A DNA stretch of 64,000 bases from Amycolatopsis granulosa. Its GTDB lineage: Bacteria > Actinomycetota > Actinomycetes > Mycobacteriales > Pseudonocardiaceae. The notes under the pieces are model-generated. The model saw nothing but the letters and a program-made list of their open reading frames with translations. It ran no database searches and was not told where the DNA came from. Positions 43,754 to 55,229 of this stretch are shown here, piece after piece. The position numbers were made by a program, and so were the translations under genes. The stretch lies in NCBI RefSeq assembly GCF_011758745.1, contig NZ_JAANOV010000001.1, positions 4,154,001 through 4,218,000 of the forward strand. Direction: 5' to 3'. The number at the start of each line of letters is the position of its first letter. Positions within the stretch are counted from its first letter, which is position 1.

Positions 43754-44971
43754 ATGATCCGGGATATGGATCTCGTGGACGTCGAACGCATCCGTGCGGC
43801 ACGGAAGCTCCTCGCGGGCATCACCCGTGTCACCCCCATGGAGCACGCACGGGACCTGGAGAAATCACACGGCGGACCGGTCCACCTCAAGTGTGAGAAC
43901 CTGCAACGCACCGGTTCGTTCAAGATCCGCGGTGCCTACACCCGGTTGCACGGTCTGAGCGCGGAGGAGCGAGCCCGCGGGGTGGTCGCCGCCAGCGCGG
44001 GCAACCACGCGCAGGGGGTGGCGCTCGCGGCGTCGCTGCTGGGCATCTCGTCGACCGTCTTCATGCCCACCCGCGCCCCGCTGCCGAAGCTGGCCGCCAC
44101 CCGCGGGTACGGCGCGGACGTGCACCTGCACGGTGACGTGCTGGAGGAGGCCCTCGCCGAAGCGATCGCGTTCGCCGACCGGACCGGGGCGGTGTTCATC
44201 CACCCCTTCGACCACGCCGACATCATCGCCGGGCAGGGCACGGTCGGCCTGGAGATCCTGGAGCAGGTACCGGAAGCGGCCACGGTCCTGGTGCCCACCG
44301 GCGGGGGCGGGCTCGTCGGAGGCGTGGCGTGCGCGGTGAAGGCGTCGCGACCGGACGTGCGGGTGGTCGCGGTGCAGGCCGAGGACGCCGCGGCGTTCCC
44401 GCCGTCGCTCGCCGCGGGAGGACCGGTGCGGTTGCGCGAGATGCAGACCATGGCCGACGGGATCGCGGTCGGTCAGCCGGGACCGGTGAGCTACGCGCAC
44501 GTGGCGGCGAAGGTCGACGATGTCCTCACGGTGTCGGAGGAAGCGCTGTCGCGCGCCGTGCTGCTGTGCCTGGAACGCCGCAAGCTGGTGGTCGAACCCG
44601 CGGGCGCGGCGGCGGTCGCGGCCCTGTTGCAGTACCCGGGCGAATTCGCGGCGCCGGTGGTGGCCGTGGTCTCCGGTGGGAACGTGGACCCGTTGCTGCT
44701 GCTGCAGATCATCCAGCACGGCATGACCGCCGGCGGGCGGTACCTCGCGCTGCGGCTGCGTGTGCCGGACCGGCCGGGCTCGCTGGTGTCGGTGCTGTCC
44801 CGCGTGCGGGACCTCGGCGCGAACGTCCTCGACGTCGAACACTCGCGGATCTCCGGAGCACTGGCCCTCGGCGAGGTCGAGATCGCGCTCAACCTGGAGA
44901 CCCGCGGACCCGCGCACTGCCAGGAGGTCCGTACCGAACTCCAGCGCGCCGGGTTCACCGTCGTCGGCTAG
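43754..44971 (+). CDS. ilvA: Threonine ammonia-lyase (threonine dehydratase)
   Basis: A 405-residue PLP enzyme deaminating threonine to 2-oxobutyrate, feeding isoleucine synthesis. PLP Lys57 in TGSFKIRGA; SAGNHAQGVA; glycine loop PTGGGGLVGG. Residues ~325-400 form a single ACT domain (RLRVPDRPGSLVSVLSRVRDLGANVLDVEHSR in pieces), indicating the short, possibly catabolic-type layout. ATG 43754 follows GGGAGTGGC; ATG 43766 is possible. Confidence 0.92.
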   Translation: MIRDMDLVDVERIRAARKLLAGITRVTPMEHARDLEKSHGGPVHLKCENLQRTGSFKIRGAYTRLHGLSAEERARGVVAASAGNHAQGVALAASLLGISSTVFMPTRAPLPKLAATRGYGADVHLHGDVLEEALAEAIAFADRTGAVFIHPFDHADIIAGQGTVGLEILEQVPEAATVLVPTGGGGLVGGVACAVKASRPDVRVVAVQAEDAAAFPPSLAAGGPVRLREMQTMADGIAVGQPGPVSYAHVAAKVDDVLTVSEEALSRAVLLCLERRKLVVEPAGAAAVAALLQYPGEFAAPVVAVVSGGNVDPLLLLQIIQHGMTAGGRYLALRLRVPDRPGSLVSVLSRVRDLGANVLDVEHSRISGALALGEVEIALNLETRGPAHCQEVRTELQRAGFTVVG

Positions 44972-45079
44972 CGAGTGCGGAAGAGCTGCGTGCGCACCGC
45001 CAGCACACTTCGCTGGACACTCTGCCCAGTGGTCGGGAAGGATAATCCGGCAACGTGCGCAATCTGACAGGAGGCCGCG

Positions 45080-45553
45080 GTGGACGCGCTCGACGCCAAG
45101 TTGTTGCTGCTGCTCACCGACGCGCCCCGGCTGAACGTGCTGGAGTGCGCGCGCCGGCTCGGCGTCGCCCGCGGCACCGTCCAGGCCCGCCTGGACCGGC
45201 TGACCGAGCAGGGCATCCTCGGCGGGTTCCCGCCCGAGCTGGACCTCGCCGCGATGGGCTACGGGCTCACCGCGTTCGCCGTACTGGAGATCGCCCAGGG
45301 CAGGCGCACCGCGGTGGCGGAGGCGCTGGCCGCGATCGAGCAGGTGTGCGAGGTGCACGCCACCACCGGGCAGGGCGACCTGTTCGTCCGCATGGTGGCG
45401 CGCGACCACGACGACCTGCAGCGCGTCATCGACGCGGTGGTCAGCGTGCCGGACGTGCGGCGCACCTCGACCTCGCTCGCCCTGTCGACACCGGTGCCGC
45501 CGCGGGTCCGGCCGCTGCTGGAACGGCTCGCCTACGAGACGAACTCCAGGTAG
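45080..45553 (+). CDS. Lrp/AsnC-family regulator
   Basis: A 157-residue regulator: N-terminal winged helix-turn-helix (LNVLECARRLGVARGTVQARLDRL) and C-terminal RAM/ACT ligand-binding domain (VCEVHATTGQGDLFVRMVARD). GTG 45080 follows AGGAGG. It lies just after ilvA and may sense an amino acid; targets unknown. The final 22 bases overlap the convergent MBL gene end. Confidence 0.9.
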   Translation: MDALDAKLLLLLTDAPRLNVLECARRLGVARGTVQARLDRLTEQGILGGFPPELDLAAMGYGLTAFAVLEIAQGRRTAVAEALAAIEQVCEVHATTGQGDLFVRMVARDHDDLQRVIDAVVSVPDVRRTSTSLALSTPVPPRVRPLLERLAYETNSR

Positions 45554-46323
45554 CGCTTGGCCGAGCGCTGCACGACCTCGTGGCCGTCCCGGCGCACCAC
45601 CGCGTCCCACCACGCGCCGTAGATCGCCTCGAAGCGGTAGCCGGCGAGGATCTCCGCCGCGCGGCGCACGACGGCAGGCCGTTCCGGGATGAGGTTCGGG
45701 TAGCTGTACATGAAGGCGACGAATTCCCGGTCCGGGATGACCTGCACGATGTCGCCGGACAGCAGGGCGCCCTGGCCCCGCTCGCCGCCGGACCAGTGCA
45801 GCACCGTGCCGCCGGCGAAGTGCACGCCCAGGTTGATCAGGGTCAGCTCGTCACTGATCCGCTTCGTGCGCCCGCTCCACAGCTCGATCCTCCCGTCCGG
45901 GCGGCCGATCCACTGCCGGTCGTGCTCGTGCAGGTAGACCGGCACGTCGAAGGCGCGGGCCCACTCCACGCAGGTGGTGTAGTAGTGCGGATGGCTGATC
46001 GCGATGCCGGTGATGCCGCCGCGGGCGGCGATCTCACCGGCGATGGCGTCGTCCAGATAGGCCGTGAGGTCCCAGAGGAAGTTGCCGCTGGGCGCCTCCA
46101 CGAGCAGCGCCCGCTGGCCGATGGCGAACTTCGGGGTACAGCCGATGCCGGTGATGCCCTCGCCCTCCGGCCGCACGAGGGCCTCGTGTTCGGACCGCAG
46201 CGTGGCGAAGTCGGTCCACTGCTGGCCCGATGGCGGGACGTACTGGCGCTCGTCCTCGCAGATCGGGCAGTCCTCCCGCGGTGCGGCGTACTGCATGCCG
46301 CAGGTCAGGCAGATCGGGTTCAT
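45532..46323 (-). CDS. MBL-fold hydrolase with N-terminal zinc ribbon
   Basis: A 263-residue protein. The first ~30 residues contain CLTCGMQ and CPICED, a C-x2-C/C-x2-C zinc ribbon or rubredoxin-like knuckle. The remainder is a metallo-beta-lactamase fold (LLVEAPSGNFLWDL, AISHPHYYTT, VHFAGGTVLHW, ALLSGDIVQV). The canonical HxHxDH reads HPHYYT, so the usual Asp and third His are absent from this motif; other ligands (HF, SGD) remain. Activity and substrate are unknown. ATG 46323. Confidence 0.82.
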   Translation of the reverse strand: MNPICLTCGMQYAAPREDCPICEDERQYVPPSGQQWTDFATLRSEHEALVRPEGEGITGIGCTPKFAIGQRALLVEAPSGNFLWDLTAYLDDAIAGEIAARGGITGIAISHPHYYTTCVEWARAFDVPVYLHEHDRQWIGRPDGRIELWSGRTKRISDELTLINLGVHFAGGTVLHWSGGERGQGALLSGDIVQVIPDREFVAFMYSYPNLIPERPAVVRRAAEILAGYRFEAIYGAWWDAVVRRDGHEVVQRSAKRYLEFVS

Positions 46324-46350
46324 GCCGCCACGCTAGCCGCTCCCGCACGG

Positions 46351-46400
46351 CGAGAGCGGCTGTTCCGGGCCGATTGGCCCAGCCGGAACAGCCGCTCTCG
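46351..46400. terminator. Large hairpin terminator between greA and the MBL gene
   Basis: An 18-bp perfect stem, CGAGAGCGGCTGTTCCGG (46351-46368) with its complement (46383-46400), loop of 14 nt. It ends greA transcription (minus strand) 13 nt past its stop. Confidence 0.8.
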
Positions 46401-46412
46401 GAAGTCGTGGGC

Positions 46413-46904
46413 TCAGCCGGTGTAGGGCACGGCCTTGATCAGGGTGACCTTCTGCGTGCTGCCGTTGGGCAGCTCGTACTCACGCGACTCGCCCTCCTTG
46501 GCGCCCAGCAGGGCCTTGCCCAGCGGCGACTCCGGGGAGTACACGTCCAGGTCGCCCTCCGAGGCGCCCTCTTCACGGGTGGCGAGCAGGAACTTCTCCT
46601 CCTCGTCGTCACCGTCGTAACGGACGGTGAGGACCTTGCCGGGACCGGCGACGCCGTCGTTCGCCGGGGCTTCGCCGACCTTGGCCGACCGCAGCAGCTC
46701 CTGGAGGTGCCGGATGCGCGCCTCCTGCTGGCCCTGCTCCTCACGGGCGGCGTGGTAGCCCCCGTTCTCCTTGAGGTCGCCTTCCTCACGGCTGTCGTTG
46801 ATCTTCGCAGCGATGACCGGACGATTCTCGATCAGCTCGTCGAGCTCGTGCTTGAGCCTGTCGTAGGCTTCCTGGGTCAGCCAGGTCACCTGGGTGTCGC
46901 TCAC
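46413..46904 (-). CDS. greA: Transcription elongation factor GreA
   Basis: A 163-residue factor that rescues backtracked RNA polymerase by stimulating transcript cleavage. The N-terminal coiled coil ([16 protein letters not shown] ... [19 protein letters not shown]) carries the tip acidic residues DLKEN; the C-terminal FKBP-like domain has [17 protein letters not shown] 46904 is chosen because GAGGAGATGG lies upstream; the frame continues to 46937 with an ATG (46913) within the ribosome site. Confidence 0.95.
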   Translation of the reverse strand: MSDTQVTWLTQEAYDRLKHELDELIENRPVIAAKINDSREEGDLKENGGYHAAREEQGQQEARIRHLQELLRSAKVGEAPANDGVAGPGKVLTVRYDGDDEEEKFLLATREEGASEGDLDVYSPESPLGKALLGAKEGESREYELPNGSTQKVTLIKAVPYTG

Positions 46905-46986
46905 GGCCACCATCTCCTCGTCGTGCCTGCCGGACATGGGTGTTCATGCCGGCAGCCGCACTGCCTCGAGTGCGGCTGGATAAAGG

Positions 46987-47011
46987 AAAAACACGGCCCG
47001 TCTGGGCCGTG
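46987..47011 (-). terminator. Intrinsic terminator of the DUF4307 gene
   Basis: On the minus strand CACGGCCC (47011-47004), loop AGAC, GGGCCGTG (46999-46992) then a U-run (bases 46991-46987). It separates the DUF4307 gene from greA, which therefore needs its own promoter. Confidence 0.85.
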
Positions 47012-47102
47012 CCGGTAGATCAGGGTACCACGGCAGGGCTGGTCAGCGCCGGTGCGCACGTCAAGAGCCGGGCATTCGGCGCCGCATTCACCCCGTTGGC
47101 CG

Positions 47103-47528
47103 CTAACTCCTTGACAAATACTCCGGTACGTCGTAGGAGCACCCGTACACATCCGCGGTGACCGGCTGGTCGATGCTGCGCACCACCGCGTCCACCCGCG
47201 TGGCCTCCGGCGGGATGTACACCTCGCGCCGTCCGCTCTCCGCGCCGCTGATGTCCCGCGTCCGCACGATGCACACGCCGGGCCGTCCCGGTTCGTCCCG
47301 CGTCACGTTGAGCGACACCGTCATCGCGTTGCCGGGCAGCTCCTGGAACGTGACCCGCTCCGCGGTGATCGGCGCGGCACCGAGGTTCAGGTACCCGATC
47401 CACGCCACGGCGCCGCCCACGGCCACCGCCACCACGGCGTACGCCCACCTTCGCCAACGCCGGCTCGGCCGCTGGGGGCGCCCGTAGCGGCCTGCCGGCA
47501 GCGACGGTGGCGCGCTCGCGGTGCTCAA
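47103..47528 (-). CDS. DUF4307 membrane-anchored protein
   Basis: A 141-residue actinobacterial DUF4307 protein: disordered basic N-terminus, one transmembrane helix (~28-50, [20 protein letters not shown]), and an extracytoplasmic beta-sandwich-like domain ([20 protein letters not shown] ... VCIVRTRD ... GCSYD) with two Cys. TTG at 47528 is the annotated-length start; no better codon has a ribosome site. It is divergent from mca, as in mycobacteria. Function unknown. Confidence 0.85.
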   Translation of the reverse strand: MSTASAPPSLPAGRYGRPQRPSRRWRRWAYAVVAVAVGGAVAWIGYLNLGAAPITAERVTFQELPGNAMTVSLNVTRDEPGRPGVCIVRTRDISGAESGRREVYIPPEATRVDAVVRSIDQPVTADVYGCSYDVPEYLSRS

Positions 47529-47629
47529 GCCGGGCCTCCGATCGAACTTGTCGTACCCCCGGGGACAATGGGGGCAACCGCAGTATCCCTCCGCGGTGGA
47601 ATACGAATTCAGAAGGGGTCGTTGGACGC

Positions 47630-48541
47630 ATGGTGGGTTCTGACGAACTGGTGTCCGGGTCGGGATCGCGCCTGCGTCTCATGGCGGTGCACGCCCATCC
47701 CGACGACGAATCGAGCAAGGGCGCGGCCACGATGGCCCGCTACGTGGCCGAGGGCGCCGAGGTCATGGTGGTGACCTGCACCGGAGGCGAGGCGGGCAGC
47801 ATCCTGAACCCGGCCATGGACCGGCCCGACGTGCTCGCCAACATGTCCGCCATCCGCCGCGAGGAGATGGCGAAGGCCGCGCAGATCCTCGGCGTGCAGC
47901 ACCGCTGGCTGGGCTTCGTCGACTCCGGCCTGCCGGAGGGCGACCCGCTGCCGCCGCTGCCCGAGGGCTGCTTCGCGCTCACCCCGCTCGAGGAGCCGGT
48001 GCGTGAGCTGGTCAAGATCATGCGCGAGTTCCGCCCGCACGTGGTGCTGACCTACGACGAGAACGGCGGCTACCCGCACCCCGACCACATCCGCTGCCAC
48101 GAGGTCTCCGTCGCAGCCTTCGACGCCGCCGCCGAGCCGGACAAGTTCCCGGAGGGGGGCGAGCCGTGGCAGCCGCTCAAGCTGTACTACATCCACGGGT
48201 TCTCCCGCGCCCGTATGGAGGCCTTCCACGAGGCGCTGGTCTCGGCGGGCATGGAGTCGCCGTACGCGGAGTGGCTCGGCAAGTGGGACCCGGACCGCGC
48301 CGACGTCATGGAGCGGGTCACCACCCGCGTCGAGTGCGCGGACTACTTCGAGGTCCGGGACGAGGCGCTGAAGGCCCACGCGACGCAGATCGACCCGGAC
48401 AGCCGCTGGTTCTTCGTGCCGCTGGAGATGCAGCGCCGGGTGTGGCCGACCGAGGAGTACGAGCTGGTCCGGTCGCTCGTGGACAGCACGCTGCCCGAGG
48501 ACGACCTGTTCGCGGGCATCCGTGAGAAGGTGAACACATGA
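47630..48541 (+). CDS. mca: Mycothiol S-conjugate amidase
   Basis: A 303-residue LmbE/PIG-L-fold zinc amidase that cleaves mycothiol S-conjugates to export electrophiles as mercapturates. Zinc motif AHPDDESS near residue 22; NGGYPHPDH supplies further ligands. Length and the C-terminal [23 protein letters not shown] favour Mca over the deacetylase MshB. ATG 47630 follows AAGGGG at longer spacing. TGA overlaps the next ATG (ATGA). Confidence 0.93.
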   Translation: MVGSDELVSGSGSRLRLMAVHAHPDDESSKGAATMARYVAEGAEVMVVTCTGGEAGSILNPAMDRPDVLANMSAIRREEMAKAAQILGVQHRWLGFVDSGLPEGDPLPPLPEGCFALTPLEEPVRELVKIMREFRPHVVLTYDENGGYPHPDHIRCHEVSVAAFDAAAEPDKFPEGGEPWQPLKLYYIHGFSRARMEAFHEALVSAGMESPYAEWLGKWDPDRADVMERVTTRVECADYFEVRDEALKAHATQIDPDSRWFFVPLEMQRRVWPTEEYELVRSLVDSTLPEDDLFAGIREKVNT

Positions 48542-48861
48542 GTCTCTTGTTGCCGGTGACGGCGCCGGTCGCCACGACCGCTCTCGTCCTCGCGCAGCAG
48601 CCGGGCAACGGCGACAACGGGGGCCAGGGCGAGGACTTCGGCAAGTCCTCGCCGCTGGGGTTCCTGATCCTCCTGCTGTTCCTCATCGCCGTCGCCCTGT
48701 TGGTGCGATCGATGACCAAGCACCTCAAGCGGGTGCCGCCGACCTTCGATCCGGAGGCGCAGGCCGCCGCCGGCGCGGAGACCGGCGAGCGGGGCGATGA
48801 ACCGGCCGCCGCGCGCGCCGGGGAGCCCGCCAAGCAGCCGGAGAAGAGCGAGAGCAGCTAG
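48538..48861 (+). CDS. Small single-pass membrane protein coupled to mca
   Basis: A 107-residue protein: short N-terminal hydrophobic stretch (~5-20), Gly/Asn linker, then a transmembrane helix (~40-57, [21 protein letters not shown]) followed by [13 protein letters not shown] and a Glu/Ala-rich disordered tail. Coupled by ATGA to mca; the [11 protein letters not shown] block is a recurrent feature of this small actinobacterial family. Function unknown. Confidence 0.8.
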   Translation: MSLLLPVTAPVATTALVLAQQPGNGDNGGQGEDFGKSSPLGFLILLLFLIAVALLVRSMTKHLKRVPPTFDPEAQAAAGAETGERGDEPAAARAGEPAKQPEKSESS

Positions 48862-48898
48862 CGCGGCGGTGCCGCGGAGGCCGTGACACCCTGGTGCC

Positions 48899-50929
<2,031 letters not shown>

Positions 50930-50956
50930 CCGCGCGGTACCCGAGTAGCGTCGATA

Positions 50957-50980
50957 GCGATGTAATCAAGTAATCATCGC
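50957..50980. promoter_or_regulatory. Palindromic operator before the conserved orphan
   Basis: GCGATG (50957-50962) and CATCGC (50975-50980) flank TAATCAAGTAAT, which contains the direct repeat TAATCA-AG-TAATCA. A TAGCGT -10-like hexamer (50946-50951) overlaps its upstream edge, so a bound protein would block initiation. The neighbouring gene product has a putative ribbon-helix-helix-like C-terminus and may bind here. Confidence 0.5.
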
Positions 50981-50994
50981 TGGAGGCGAGACCG

Positions 50995-51561
50995 ATGCGG
51001 ACGCACGCGCAGTGGGGACGAGGCTGGAAGGGCCGTGGGCAGGCCGAGGTGCCGCCCGCGGACGACGCGGTGGGCTGGTTCGCCGGCCGGCTGCCCGACG
51101 GCTGGTTCACCGGTACCCCGGACATCACCGTCGACCGTGAGGAGATCCTGGTCGTCGGTGAGCTGCCGGCCCTGACCGAGGAGTTCGCCGACGACGCCGC
51201 ACGCGCCGCGGCAGAGGCCGGCCGCATCAGCCGGTTCCGCGAGGAGACCCGCGAGCAGCGCATCGAGATCGCGCGGCAGGCCGAGCACCGGTACCAGCGC
51301 AAGGTGTCCTGGGGTGCCCGCCTGGGCGGCAGCGAGGAGTTGTTCACCACACAGTCCGTGCCGGTGATGACACGGCTGCGGCAGCCCGAGCGGCTGGTGC
51401 TCGACACCCTCGTCGACGCCGGGGTGGCGCGGTCCCGGTCGGACGCGCTGGCCTGGGCCGTTCGCCTGGTCGGGCAGCACGCCGAGCAGTGGCTGGGTGA
51501 GCTGCGCGAGGCCATGTCGAAGGTGGGCGAACTGCGCCGCGAGGGACCGGATCTGGGCTGA
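50995..51561 (+). CDS. Conserved orphan with ribbon-helix-helix-like C-terminus
   Basis: A 188-residue soluble protein of a conserved actinobacterial family with no named function that I know. WFAGRLPDGWFTG and VDREEILVVGEL fill the N-terminal ~60 residues; a Glu/Arg-rich helical middle follows (FREETREQRIEIARQAEHRYQRKVSWG). The C-terminal segment TRLRQPERLVLDTLVDAGVARSRSDALAWAVRLV has the layout of CopG/ribbon-helix-helix DNA-binding domains. ATG 50995 follows CTGGAGGCGAGACC. The palindrome just upstream may be its own operator. Confidence 0.75.
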   Translation: MRTHAQWGRGWKGRGQAEVPPADDAVGWFAGRLPDGWFTGTPDITVDREEILVVGELPALTEEFADDAARAAAEAGRISRFREETREQRIEIARQAEHRYQRKVSWGARLGGSEELFTTQSVPVMTRLRQPERLVLDTLVDAGVARSRSDALAWAVRLVGQHAEQWLGELREAMSKVGELRREGPDLG

Positions 51562-51603
51562 GCTCGCCCTGCGGGACCGCGGAAGTTACGCCAGAGTAGG
51601 AAC

Positions 51604-53493
51604 ATGAACCCCGATGCGTTGACCGCGGTACTGGATGGACAGTGGGCCCAGCTGCGCCGGGAGATTCGCGCGCAGTTCGCGGACTACGACCACGAGGAGC
51701 CCTACGACCTGAGCACGGAGGAGTACCGGGCCTGGGTGCTGGAGCGCCTGCGTGAGCTGGCGAAGAGCGGCTGGCACCGGCTCGGTTTCTCCCGGGAGTA
51801 CGGCGGCGGCGGGGACATCGGTGGCTCGGTCGTGTCGTTCGAGATGCTCGGCTTCGGCGACCTGTCGCTGATGGTGAAGTCCGGGGTCCAGTGGGGCCTG
51901 TTCGGCGGCGCGATCCAGCTGCTCGGCACCGCGCACCACCACGAGCGCTACCTCGCCCGGATCATGGACCTGGACCTGCTCGGCTGCTTCGCGATGACCG
52001 AGACCGGGCACGGGTCCGACGTGCAGCACCTGCGCACCACCGCGACCTACGACCCGGCCGCCCGGGAGTTCGTCATCGACACCCCGGACGAGCAGGCGCG
52101 CAAGGACTACATCGGCAACGCCGCCCGGCACGGCCGCATGGCGGTAGTGTTCGCGCAGCTCGTCACGGGTGGGGAAAGCCGCGGCGTGCACGCGTTCGTG
52201 GTGCCGATCCGCGACGAGGCCGGCGCACCGCTGCCGGGCGTGGAGATCGGCGACGACGGCCGCAAGGCAGGGCTCAACGGCGTCGACAACGGGCGCCTGA
52301 CGTTCCACTCCGTGCGGGTGCCGCGCGACGCGCTGCTCAACCGCTACGGCGACGTGACCGAGGACGGGACGTACACGAGCCCGATCGAGAGCGACAACCG
52401 CCGGTTCTTCACCATGCTGGGCACGCTGATCCGCGGCCGGGTCAGCGTGGCCGGCGGGGCGATCCACGCCACCGAGAGGGCGCTCGCGATCGCCACCCGC
52501 TACGCGGAGCAGCGCCGACAGTTCGGCCGGCCCGACGGCTCCGGCGAGGTCGTGCTCCTGGACTACCGGGCGCACCAGCGGAAACTGCTGCCCGCCGTCG
52601 CCCGGACCTACGCGCTGCACTTCGCGCACGAGGAACTGACCCGCACCCTGCACGACCTGCAGAGCTCCGTCGAAGCCGGGGAACACGCGCAGCGGGAGCT
52701 GGAATCACGCGCGGCGGGGATCAAGGCGGTCGCGACCTGGAACGCGACCCGGACCATCCAGATGACGCGGGAAGCGTGTGGCGGCGCGGGATACCTGGCG
52801 GAGAACCTGCTGCCGGCGCTCAAGGCCGACACCGACGTGTTCACCACGTTCGAAGGCGACAACACGGTACTGCTGCAACTGGTCGCGAAGGGGCTGCTGA
52901 CCAGCTACCGCGACCACTTCGCCGATCTGAGCCCGCTCGCCACCGCCCGGCTGGTCGCCGAACAGTTCGTCGGCACGGTGATCGAGCGGACCGCGGCGCG
53001 CAAGGTGATCGAGCGGCTCGTGGACGCCGCTCCCGGCCGGGACGACGACGGCGTGCTGTTCGACCGCGGGTGGCAGCTGAAGCTGTTCGAGGACCGCGAG
53101 CAGCACGTGCTGGAGGGCTGCGCGCGGCGGCTGCGGCGGGCGGCGGAGGCGGACCCGTTCGAGGTGTTCAACGACGCGCAGGACCACGTGCTGCGCGCGG
53201 CGCGGGTGCACGTCGACCGGGTCGTGCTGGAGGCGTTCGTCGCGGCCATCGACCGCTGCGCCGACGAAGAGGCGCGGGCGCTGCTGAACCGGCTGTGCGA
53301 CCTGTACGTGCTGTCGAACGTGGAAGAGGACCGCGCCTGGTTCCTCGAACACGGCCGGCTCACCTCGCCGCGGGCGAAGGCCGTGGTAGCCGCGGTGAAC
53401 GACCTGTGCGCGGAGCTGCGCCCGCACGCGCGGCTGCTGGTGGACGGTTTCGCGGTGCCGGAACCGTTCCTCCGCCCCGCGATGCTGCGGTAG
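51604..53493 (+). CDS. Acyl-CoA oxidase/dehydrogenase
   Basis: A 629-residue FAD-dependent acyl-CoA oxidase-family enzyme catalysing the first step of beta-oxidation. The N-terminal helical domain, CFAMTETGHGSDV (FAD/substrate loop), and C-terminal CGGAGYLAENLLP with FEGDNTVLLQ (region of the catalytic Glu) are intact. Length matches four-domain oxidases rather than 380-residue dehydrogenases. ATG 51604. Oxidase versus dehydrogenase activity cannot be read from sequence. Confidence 0.9.
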   Translation: MNPDALTAVLDGQWAQLRREIRAQFADYDHEEPYDLSTEEYRAWVLERLRELAKSGWHRLGFSREYGGGGDIGGSVVSFEMLGFGDLSLMVKSGVQWGLFGGAIQLLGTAHHHERYLARIMDLDLLGCFAMTETGHGSDVQHLRTTATYDPAAREFVIDTPDEQARKDYIGNAARHGRMAVVFAQLVTGGESRGVHAFVVPIRDEAGAPLPGVEIGDDGRKAGLNGVDNGRLTFHSVRVPRDALLNRYGDVTEDGTYTSPIESDNRRFFTMLGTLIRGRVSVAGGAIHATERALAIATRYAEQRRQFGRPDGSGEVVLLDYRAHQRKLLPAVARTYALHFAHEELTRTLHDLQSSVEAGEHAQRELESRAAGIKAVATWNATRTIQMTREACGGAGYLAENLLPALKADTDVFTTFEGDNTVLLQLVAKGLLTSYRDHFADLSPLATARLVAEQFVGTVIERTAARKVIERLVDAAPGRDDDGVLFDRGWQLKLFEDREQHVLEGCARRLRRAAEADPFEVFNDAQDHVLRAARVHVDRVVLEAFVAAIDRCADEEARALLNRLCDLYVLSNVEEDRAWFLEHGRLTSPRAKAVVAAVNDLCAELRPHARLLVDGFAVPEPFLRPAMLR

Positions 53494-53533
53494 CCGCGCT
53501 GCCCGCCGCCGGCGCGGCCGGGACCACGTGAGC

Positions 53534-54211
53534 CTAGGCCGACAGGGCCAGCCAGACCGCGATGTAGTGCGAAACCGCGGCGAGCACGGTGCACGCGTGG
53601 AAGAACTCGTGATACCCGAACGTGTCCGGCCAGTAGTTGGGCCACTTGACCCCGTAGAAGACCGCGCCGGCGGTGTAGAACGCGCCACCGACCAGCAGCA
53701 GCACGAGCGCCGTGACACCGGCGTGCGTGGCCAGCTCGGGCAGCACGAAGATCGCCACCCAGCCGAGCGCGACGTAGATCGGCACGCCGAGCCAGCGCGG
53801 CGCGCCCGGCCACAACATCTTCAGCGCGACCCCGGCCACCGCCCCGCCCCACACCACGGCGAGCACGACGTACCCCGTGGGCTTCGACATCGCCAGCAGC
53901 GTGAACGGGGTGTACGTGCCCGCGATGAACAGGAAGATCATCGAATGGTCGGCGCGCTTCATCCACTGGTAGCCACGCGGGCTCCACAGCCGCCGGTGGT
54001 ACAGCGCGCTGACCCCGAACACGCCGAGCACGGTCACCCCGTACACCGAGGTGGCCAGCACCGCCAGGCCGGACACCGTGGTGGCGGCGAAAGCGACCAG
54101 CGCGGCCACACAGGCGAGCGCGCCGAAGAACGTCCAGAAGTGGATATGCCCGCGGAGCCGGGGCCGCGTGTCGACGAAGGACGGGGGTTCGGTCTCAACG
54201 GTCACACCCAC
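53534..54211 (-). CDS. Hemolysin III / TrhA (PAQR-type) membrane protein
   Basis: A 225-residue seven-helix PAQR-superfamily protein. Conserved zinc-like residues: SALYHRRLW (His in TM2), RADHSMIFLF (D-H pair) and EFFHACTVLAAVSHYIAVW (two His in TM7). Bacterial members influence membrane energetics; hemolysis is historical naming. GTG at 54211 or 54205. Divergent with the cis-prenyltransferase gene, as in mycobacteria. Confidence 0.9.
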   Translation of the reverse strand: MGVTVETEPPSFVDTRPRLRGHIHFWTFFGALACVAALVAFAATTVSGLAVLATSVYGVTVLGVFGVSALYHRRLWSPRGYQWMKRADHSMIFLFIAGTYTPFTLLAMSKPTGYVVLAVVWGGAVAGVALKMLWPGAPRWLGVPIYVALGWVAIFVLPELATHAGVTALVLLLVGGAFYTAGAVFYGVKWPNYWPDTFGYHEFFHACTVLAAVSHYIAVWLALSA

Positions 54212-54294
54212 CAGGTTACGGCCCCGTAGGTTCCGCGCCAGCCAAGCGTGGCCCGCCCCACGCCACTCCGGACGCCTGCGTACATTGATTGGAC

Positions 54295-55071
54295 GTGAGT
54301 CTTCGCTCCTTCGCGTCCAAGGTCGTCTACGGCGTGTACAGCCGCCGGCTGATCCAGCAGGCGGCCGGCAAGCATCCGCGACATATCGCGATCATGCTGG
54401 ACGGCAACCGCAGGTGGGCGCGGGAAGCCGGCTTCACCGACGTCTCCGACGGGCACCGCGCCGGCGCCCGCAAGATCGCCGACTTCCTCAGCTGGTGCCG
54501 CGAGGCCGAGGTCGAGGTCGTGACGATGTGGCTGCTGTCCACCGACAACCTCAGCCGCGCCAGCGAGGAACTCGAACCACTGCTGGAAATCATCGCCGAC
54601 GTCGTCGACGAGCTCGCCCAGCCGGGGAACCCGTGGCGCATCCGGGTGGTGGGCGCGCTGGACCTGCTGCCCGAGCCGATCGCCAAACGCTTGCAATCCG
54701 CCGCGGCCAGCAGCGAGAGCCGCACCGGGATGGAGGTCAACGTCGCCGTCGGCTACGGCGGGCGGCAGGAGATCGCCGACGCGGTCAAGAAGCTGCTGCT
54801 CCACCACGCCGACGAGGGCACCCCGATCCGCGAGCTGGCGAAGATCCTCGACGTCGACCACATCTCCGAGCACCTCTACACCTCGGGACAGCCCGACCCC
54901 GACCTGATCATCCGCACCTCCGGTGAGCAACGCCTCTCCGGTTTCCTGCTGTGGCAGTCCGCGCACTCCGAGTTCTGGTTCACCGAGGCGTACTGGCCCG
55001 CGTTCCGCCGCGTCGACTTCCTGCGCGCGCTGCGCGACTACGCCTGGCGGCACCGCCGTTTCGGTACTTGA
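54295..55071 (+). CDS. Short-chain cis-isoprenyl diphosphate synthase
   Basis: A 258-residue cis-prenyltransferase (UppS family). Catalytic Asp36 in IAIMLDGNRRWAR; TMWLLSTDNLSR; the substrate/Mg region SGEQRLSGFLLWQS and the E-x-W pattern FWFTEAYWPAFRR. By gene context it equals the mycobacterial short-chain (Z,E-farnesyl) enzyme that primes decaprenyl phosphate. GTG 54295 is favoured: TACATT (54281-54286) is eight nt upstream; TTG 54289 is an alternative. It supplies the lipid carrier for wall polymers. Confidence 0.92.
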   Translation: MSLRSFASKVVYGVYSRRLIQQAAGKHPRHIAIMLDGNRRWAREAGFTDVSDGHRAGARKIADFLSWCREAEVEVVTMWLLSTDNLSRASEELEPLLEIIADVVDELAQPGNPWRIRVVGALDLLPEPIAKRLQSAAASSESRTGMEVNVAVGYGGRQEIADAVKKLLLHHADEGTPIRELAKILDVDHISEHLYTSGQPDPDLIIRTSGEQRLSGFLLWQSAHSEFWFTEAYWPAFRRVDFLRALRDYAWRHRRFGT

Positions 55072-55229
55072 CAACACCCACCGTGGTCAGTTCCGCCGTT
55101 CTCCTCTACCGACGGTGAGATGACAACCTGGTGAATCACCTGCTCGGCTGCCTGCATCAAGCGGCCGACGCAGGTAACTTCCGAAGTGATGGCTCGTGAC
55201 CTTGCGGACCATCACGGGAGGCCCTGGTA

